Assembly: GCA_023362775.1 (NCBI GenBank)
Contig: JALMGJ010000063.1
Location: forward strand, 310,001-374,000
Reading direction: 5' to 3'
DNA length: 64,000 nucleotides
Source of the DNA: Charina bottae
Taxonomy: Eukaryota; Chordata; Lepidosauria; Squamata; Charinaidae
Shown here one piece after another: positions 24,095 to 64,000 of the stretch; the first letter of the stretch is position 1; each line of letters begins with the position of its first letter. The notes below the pieces were generated by a model. The model was given only the letters and a program-made list of their open reading frames with translations. It ran no database searches and had not been told where the DNA came from. A program made the position numbers and the translations under genes.

Positions 24095-26828
24095 CCTTAT
24101 AGACTTTTCGTGTGAAACAGGAAAAAATGAACTTATGATTTTATTTTTATTTATATTTAAAATTTTGTCATCGCCCATCTCCCTCAAAAGAGGGATTTGA
24201 TGATTAGACAGGATAGATTATAGAAAGAAGAGTTATGTAGTAACCATAGAGTAAGAGGTAAAATTATAATTGTACTTATAACTGCTGTAAAGAAGATTGG
24301 AAGCTACTTCTTTGTATCTTTTTTTTCCTTTCTTGCATTTTCAGCTTTTTTCAATTTCTTTCTTTTTCTTACTTTATATTAGTTTGTATTCGTTTTTATC
24401 TTCCTTTTAAAAAAATCTTTAATAAAAATTATATATATATATATACATATAAATATATGCATATATATGAAGGACTGCTGTGTGACACTTCCTATATAAA
24501 AGAAGCACCTATTTTTTTGGGGGGGGGACTAGTTCCCCCAGGATGCTGTTTGCCATCACAGTGGGCTCCAAAGCTTTTGCAAATAAATAGGATACCAATG
24601 TGTTTCTTTCCAGCAAACTGGCTTCTATCTATCTTCATACTAACTTTATCTTCTAAAGTTTTCTTTAATTGGGGGGAACAATCTTTTTTTTTAAAAAAAG
24701 GAAGAACCATTAACCTGATGGATACCAAAGGAGGTATCTAGGGTCACATTGGTGCCCAAAGACATCAAGTTGCTTCTCCCTCTTAGACCCTAGATTATAT
24801 GTATTGACTTATGAGGAAGTCCCTTTTGTATTATGCCTTCTATTTCTGTTTGAAGAATCACTATTTTGCTTCAGAAAGTAATGCATTTTAAAAATTACTA
24901 AAAATAAGGATTTGTAACTAGCGAATACTGAAATACATACATACATGAAATATACTTATAAGAAATATGTAACATGCAGATGATAGTCAATATTATCAGA
25001 GCCAAACAATGACATTTGCAGTTGAAGAGTATCTAAGACTAGGATGCTAACTGGGTAGCACGGGAATGCTGGTATATGTCATTTTAACCCCCCAAACATG
25101 GAGCTACATAAAGAGTTCTCCCCATCGAAGGGGGAAGGCAGAAGCTAATTTTCCAACTTTTCATTTCCCTTTGAGTTCTGCACAAAATGACCCCACCCTA
25201 CTGAATGCAAAGACCAGAAATGTTGCTGGATGAGGTGAGCTGAGATCTTGGAGTTAGAGGACAAGAGGAAGATTGCAGAAGATGTGTCTGTCCAATATTC
25301 CTCTGAGTCCACTTTCCCCTCTTAGCAGTTAATGCCACAGCCTATTCTTGACAGGCCCTCCCAACTCCCCAGGAGCTTTGGAAGACAGAAAAAGGAATAG
25401 ACTCCTAGATCTGATTCTTAAGTTAATAAATTCTCAATGGAAGAGCTGTGCCCTACGCCAACAGATTTAATTGGGTATCACCTAAACAGAAGAAAGTTCC
25501 TGTATTGTAAAATGAATATATACATACGAACGCCATGAAACCATGCTTATGTAATATGCTGAATTCTATTTCTAGAAGTGGTACTTGAGGAAAGCACCAC
25601 CATTCAAGGATTTGATACTATGGGGCACAAAAAAATATAGCTATCAAAACAACTAGGAATTAAATTTGAATAATGGAAGAGAGAAAACTCCTGCTGATTA
25701 TACCATTATTATAGAATGTGAGATCTTCAGTCCTTTAATCTGATATGTGTGTTCCAATATGCTACTAGGCAATGGCACAGAGGAAACAATTATTTATTTA
25801 TTAAACATATTTTTTCTGCCACCACAATCAAAAAATGACTTTCAGCGAGTCACATAAAAAATACAGTATAAAACAGGTTGACTGTGACCTCACAATGGAA
25901 GTCAGTGAGCATCACTTGTTTCAGAATTGTTAAAGCTTGACCAGGGCAGTGTTAATTGTCATAAGGACAGCTGCTGTATAACACAGCAGAAACAAAGGTT
26001 GGAAAAAGGCAGTCTAATCCAAAAGAAATTAACAGCATGGAGGGAAAACGATCCATGTATATGCCATGAGTAAGTACTTGCTGATGCAGAGTTAGTGTCA
26101 AGAAAAGCATGTTACTGGTGTAATCGAATATCAAATGTGTTTTTTATTGTATTTTTCAAATAGGATTCAGCAGGATCAATAGGTTTTCCATAAAAAGTAC
26201 AATTAGGTAAAAGCCAGCTTGTTTTCTTTAATGAGACATCTGTAACCCAATAAAGAATATAGTTTAAAACCATAAGGACATCAAAGCAAGTGAGGCTGAC
26301 AAATTTACTGTTTGTTTCAGGAAGAAGTTCTACCACACACAAACACACACACACTCACACACCCCAGAATACTTTGATCCACAAGATCAGATACTGACTT
26401 TGTTTTGGGGTTTTTTTATTAGAGAATCTGAAAGTTGTATCTCAGGACAATTACATAATTATCTCCTTATACCATTTTTAAGAATATTTTGAATCAGTTT
26501 GTACACGCATATACAACAACATGATCAGTACTGAGTGTTACTGAAATCAGTTATCTGATTTTGTTCTAAACTACCCGTTTCCCACAGTCTTGCTTATGTT
26601 GGTAACATGGACACTTAAAGGAGAAGGTTGACGTGCACCGTTCTGCCTTGTAACTACAGTGGGCTTTGAGAACGTGCACATTAATACTGTAGCAAATTTG
26701 GATATCTAACAGACATAAAAAGGATCATTTCCTCATATGAAAGTCTGAAAATCTGCATAAATATATTGTGTAAAATTAAATTAACATAATTTTCTTTTCA
26801 ACTCGACTTGTAAGAATGCCCACATAAT

Positions 26829-26897
26829 TCATATATATATACATACACACTGTATATATATATACTGTATATATATATATTATTTATATATACTTAT
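26829..26897. repeat. TA-rich low-complexity tract
   Basis: Alternating TA with CACTGTATA interruptions; self-complementary. Confidence 0.85.
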
Positions 26898-26939
26898 ATT
26901 TTGTTAGTCGAATATTCTGTATTATACATTGATTCTGTA

Positions 26940-28313
26940 TTTATTTACCAGTAAGAGAATGACTGTGTGGCCATACAATATTCACTGATCAGAATTGGTG
27001 TTTGAACCACATGCAAGCAGAAGTTTTGTTTACTACTGTCAATGTTGCTACAGGAATGTGATCTTCCAGAAGATTGTGACTGCATGTGTATAAATACTTT
27101 ACATTTTCACAGTTACAACTCCCTCGTCCCAAATGCTATTTAAATTTTAGAACACAATTAACAGTAGTATTTGGGACTGGTGACAAGTTGATTGAAATGC
27201 AACCTTTAGGTAGTCTGTAAACTCTGGTTAGTGCGCCTAAAATACAATTCCTTCATTTTTATACCATAGCATCATAAACCAGTTTGGCACAGGAACAGTC
27301 TTTTGCTACTTTGCAATCCTTGCAACAGGATTTTACAAAAATACCACTTCCAATTCAGACATATCCAGCCCAGCATGGCACTTGCTGATGATGAAATTCT
27401 GAACACAGAAATAACCTGCACAGCTTTAATAATGAATGTTTACCTAGTCTACAAATTTTATAGATGGGAGTTTCTCAATATCATATAGTGATATTAGTTA
27501 TATCTCTACGGAGCCTGTCTCTATGTAGCCAAAGTGGCACTATACATTTTCAAGGTTTATAGAGTATAAAATATCTTTTGAGGAAAAAACCCACAGATAC
27601 AGACAAATAGGATATCCTCTAAAACAGTCCTCTTAGGACTGGGCATAACAAGTGTCCATATAATGCAGACCAATCATTGGAAGGAAAACATGAAGAACTA
27701 GGAGACAGAGGAAGGATAGAATGGAGAAACAAACATCTGGAAAAGGTGCACTCCACATTGCAACACTTCATTTGGTAACATTTTAGTCCAAGTAGTCCTC
27801 ATGGCAAAACCAACATTTCCTAGAAAGATAGCCACTGATGCTATCAAATGTATTACAAGGTAGAGTTTTTTTGAGGGGAAGGGAAATCTTATGAAACATC
27901 ATTCTTCAGTGGCTCTTCTTTCAGGATGCAGATTGATTCTGGGAAATTATAGGAGAGTTGGCTGTCTTTCCAAAGTCAAGGAAGCCCAGGCAAAAAGTAA
28001 TATAAAATACCAAGGCAAGTCAAACAAGAATGATTCAAGAACAGAAATGAGTGTTGTGATATTTATAAAGACAACCGTCATGTTAAGGGCAGCATTCTCG
28101 GATTTTAAAATCATATGCTTTCTTCTGAGAAGGAGAGTCTCATGTGGAAAAATGAAATAAAGTACAGTATTCCAAAAAAATCCAAGGTCTTCATCAGAGA
28201 TTTGCTACACAACACCAAGCAGAAGAGACCCCATCTTCCAATCCTCAGTGAATTAGCATTGCAAAGACAAAAAATATCAGAGGGTCTCAGACTTCAGTTT
28301 GTGTATTGGAGCT
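26940..28313 (-). other. PLCB4: Probable PLCB4 3' UTR, end uncertain
   Basis: This sequence directly follows the PLCB4 stop and lacks recognisable repeats. On the minus strand an AATAAA occurs at 26945-26940, and others at 26420-26415 and 26148-26143. Which is used cannot be told from sequence alone; the span given ends at the first. Confidence 0.4.

Positions 28314-64000
<35,687 letters not shown>

Larger units (their letters stand above)
22588..24468 (+). mobile_element. L1 insertion with 5' inversion (twin priming)
   Basis: The insertion is flanked by the 15-bp TSD gaaggactgctgtgt at 22573-22587 and 24469-24483. Its left part (22588 to about 22838) is inverted and encodes an L1 endonuclease block on the minus strand (LVDIWRQKHGNSREYTYFSE, SRIDMVW). 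Its right part, from about 22839, is on the plus strand and carries ORF2 C-terminal blocks ([49 protein letters not shown]) and a T-rich 3' UTR ending AATAAAAATT and a TA-rich tail. Frameshifts make it non-coding. A hAT element (23780-24094) and a short LINE tail (about 24140-24195) interrupt it. Confidence 0.9.
12481..28313. other. Intergenic region between PLCB4 and LAMP5
   Basis: The 15.8 kb between the PLCB4 stop and the LAMP5 start contains no exon that I can support. It holds CORE-SINEs, LINE fragments, one solo LTR, a twin-primed L1 carrying a hAT element, microsatellites, and the probable PLCB4 3' UTR at the right end. No repeat was recognised in 14006-16500, 18612-20636 or 24490-26800, apart from a possible LINE 3' tail near 25790 and a TA-rich tract at 26829-26897. 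Confidence 0.7.

Overview
The window is nuclear DNA from a vertebrate, most likely a squamate reptile (lizard or snake). The evidence is two spliced vertebrate genes, CORE-SINEs, tRNA-headed SINEs that share the BovB-type 3' end (Sauria-SINE type), L1 and L2-like LINEs, hAT MITEs and an intact Penelope-like element. No bacterial or CRISPR-type features were seen. The species itself cannot be named from the sequence alone.

Two host genes lie on the minus strand in the order found in other vertebrates. LAMP5 is complete: six coding exons between 12480 (ATG) and 1181 (stop) join in frame to a 281-residue single-pass lysosome-associated membrane protein. The 5' part of the gene is CpG-rich. PLCB4 enters from the right edge. 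Its last ten coding exons in the window (64000 down to 28314) join in frame without a break and encode about 281 residues of the C-terminal coiled-coil domain, ending in the PDZ ligand ATVV. The 15.8 kb between the two genes holds only repeats and unassigned sequence.

The rest of the DNA is a layered record of transposition, and many insertions can be delimited by their target-site duplications (TSDs). At 13.9-24.5 kb there are CORE-SINEs, a 60-bp Sauria-SINE stub, a solo LTR, a LINE C-terminal fragment, and a twin-primed L1 that was later hit by a hAT element. At 34-47 kb there are a palindromic hAT MITE, a second solo LTR family, a 3.54-kb L2-like LINE, two Sauria-type SINEs, and a LINE containing a nested Penelope fragment. 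At 48.4-53.6 kb lies a 5.15-kb composite of two almost identical Penelope-like elements, head to head, inserted as one unit. At 54.7-62.9 kb there are a TIR element, a hAT element, an internally deleted L1, another solo LTR, L2-like fragments and a truncated SINE.

The most interesting region is the Penelope composite. It has one 849-aa ORF carrying both reverse transcriptase and GIY-YIG endonuclease motifs, an inverted 5'-truncated partner, hammerhead-ribozyme-like motifs in its pseudo-LTRs, and a shared 16-bp TSD. It sits only 66 nt past a PLCB4 5' splice site, so the PLCB4 pre-mRNA could fold a hairpin of about 2.3 kb there. Family assignments rest on recognition from memory and on structure; no database search was run.
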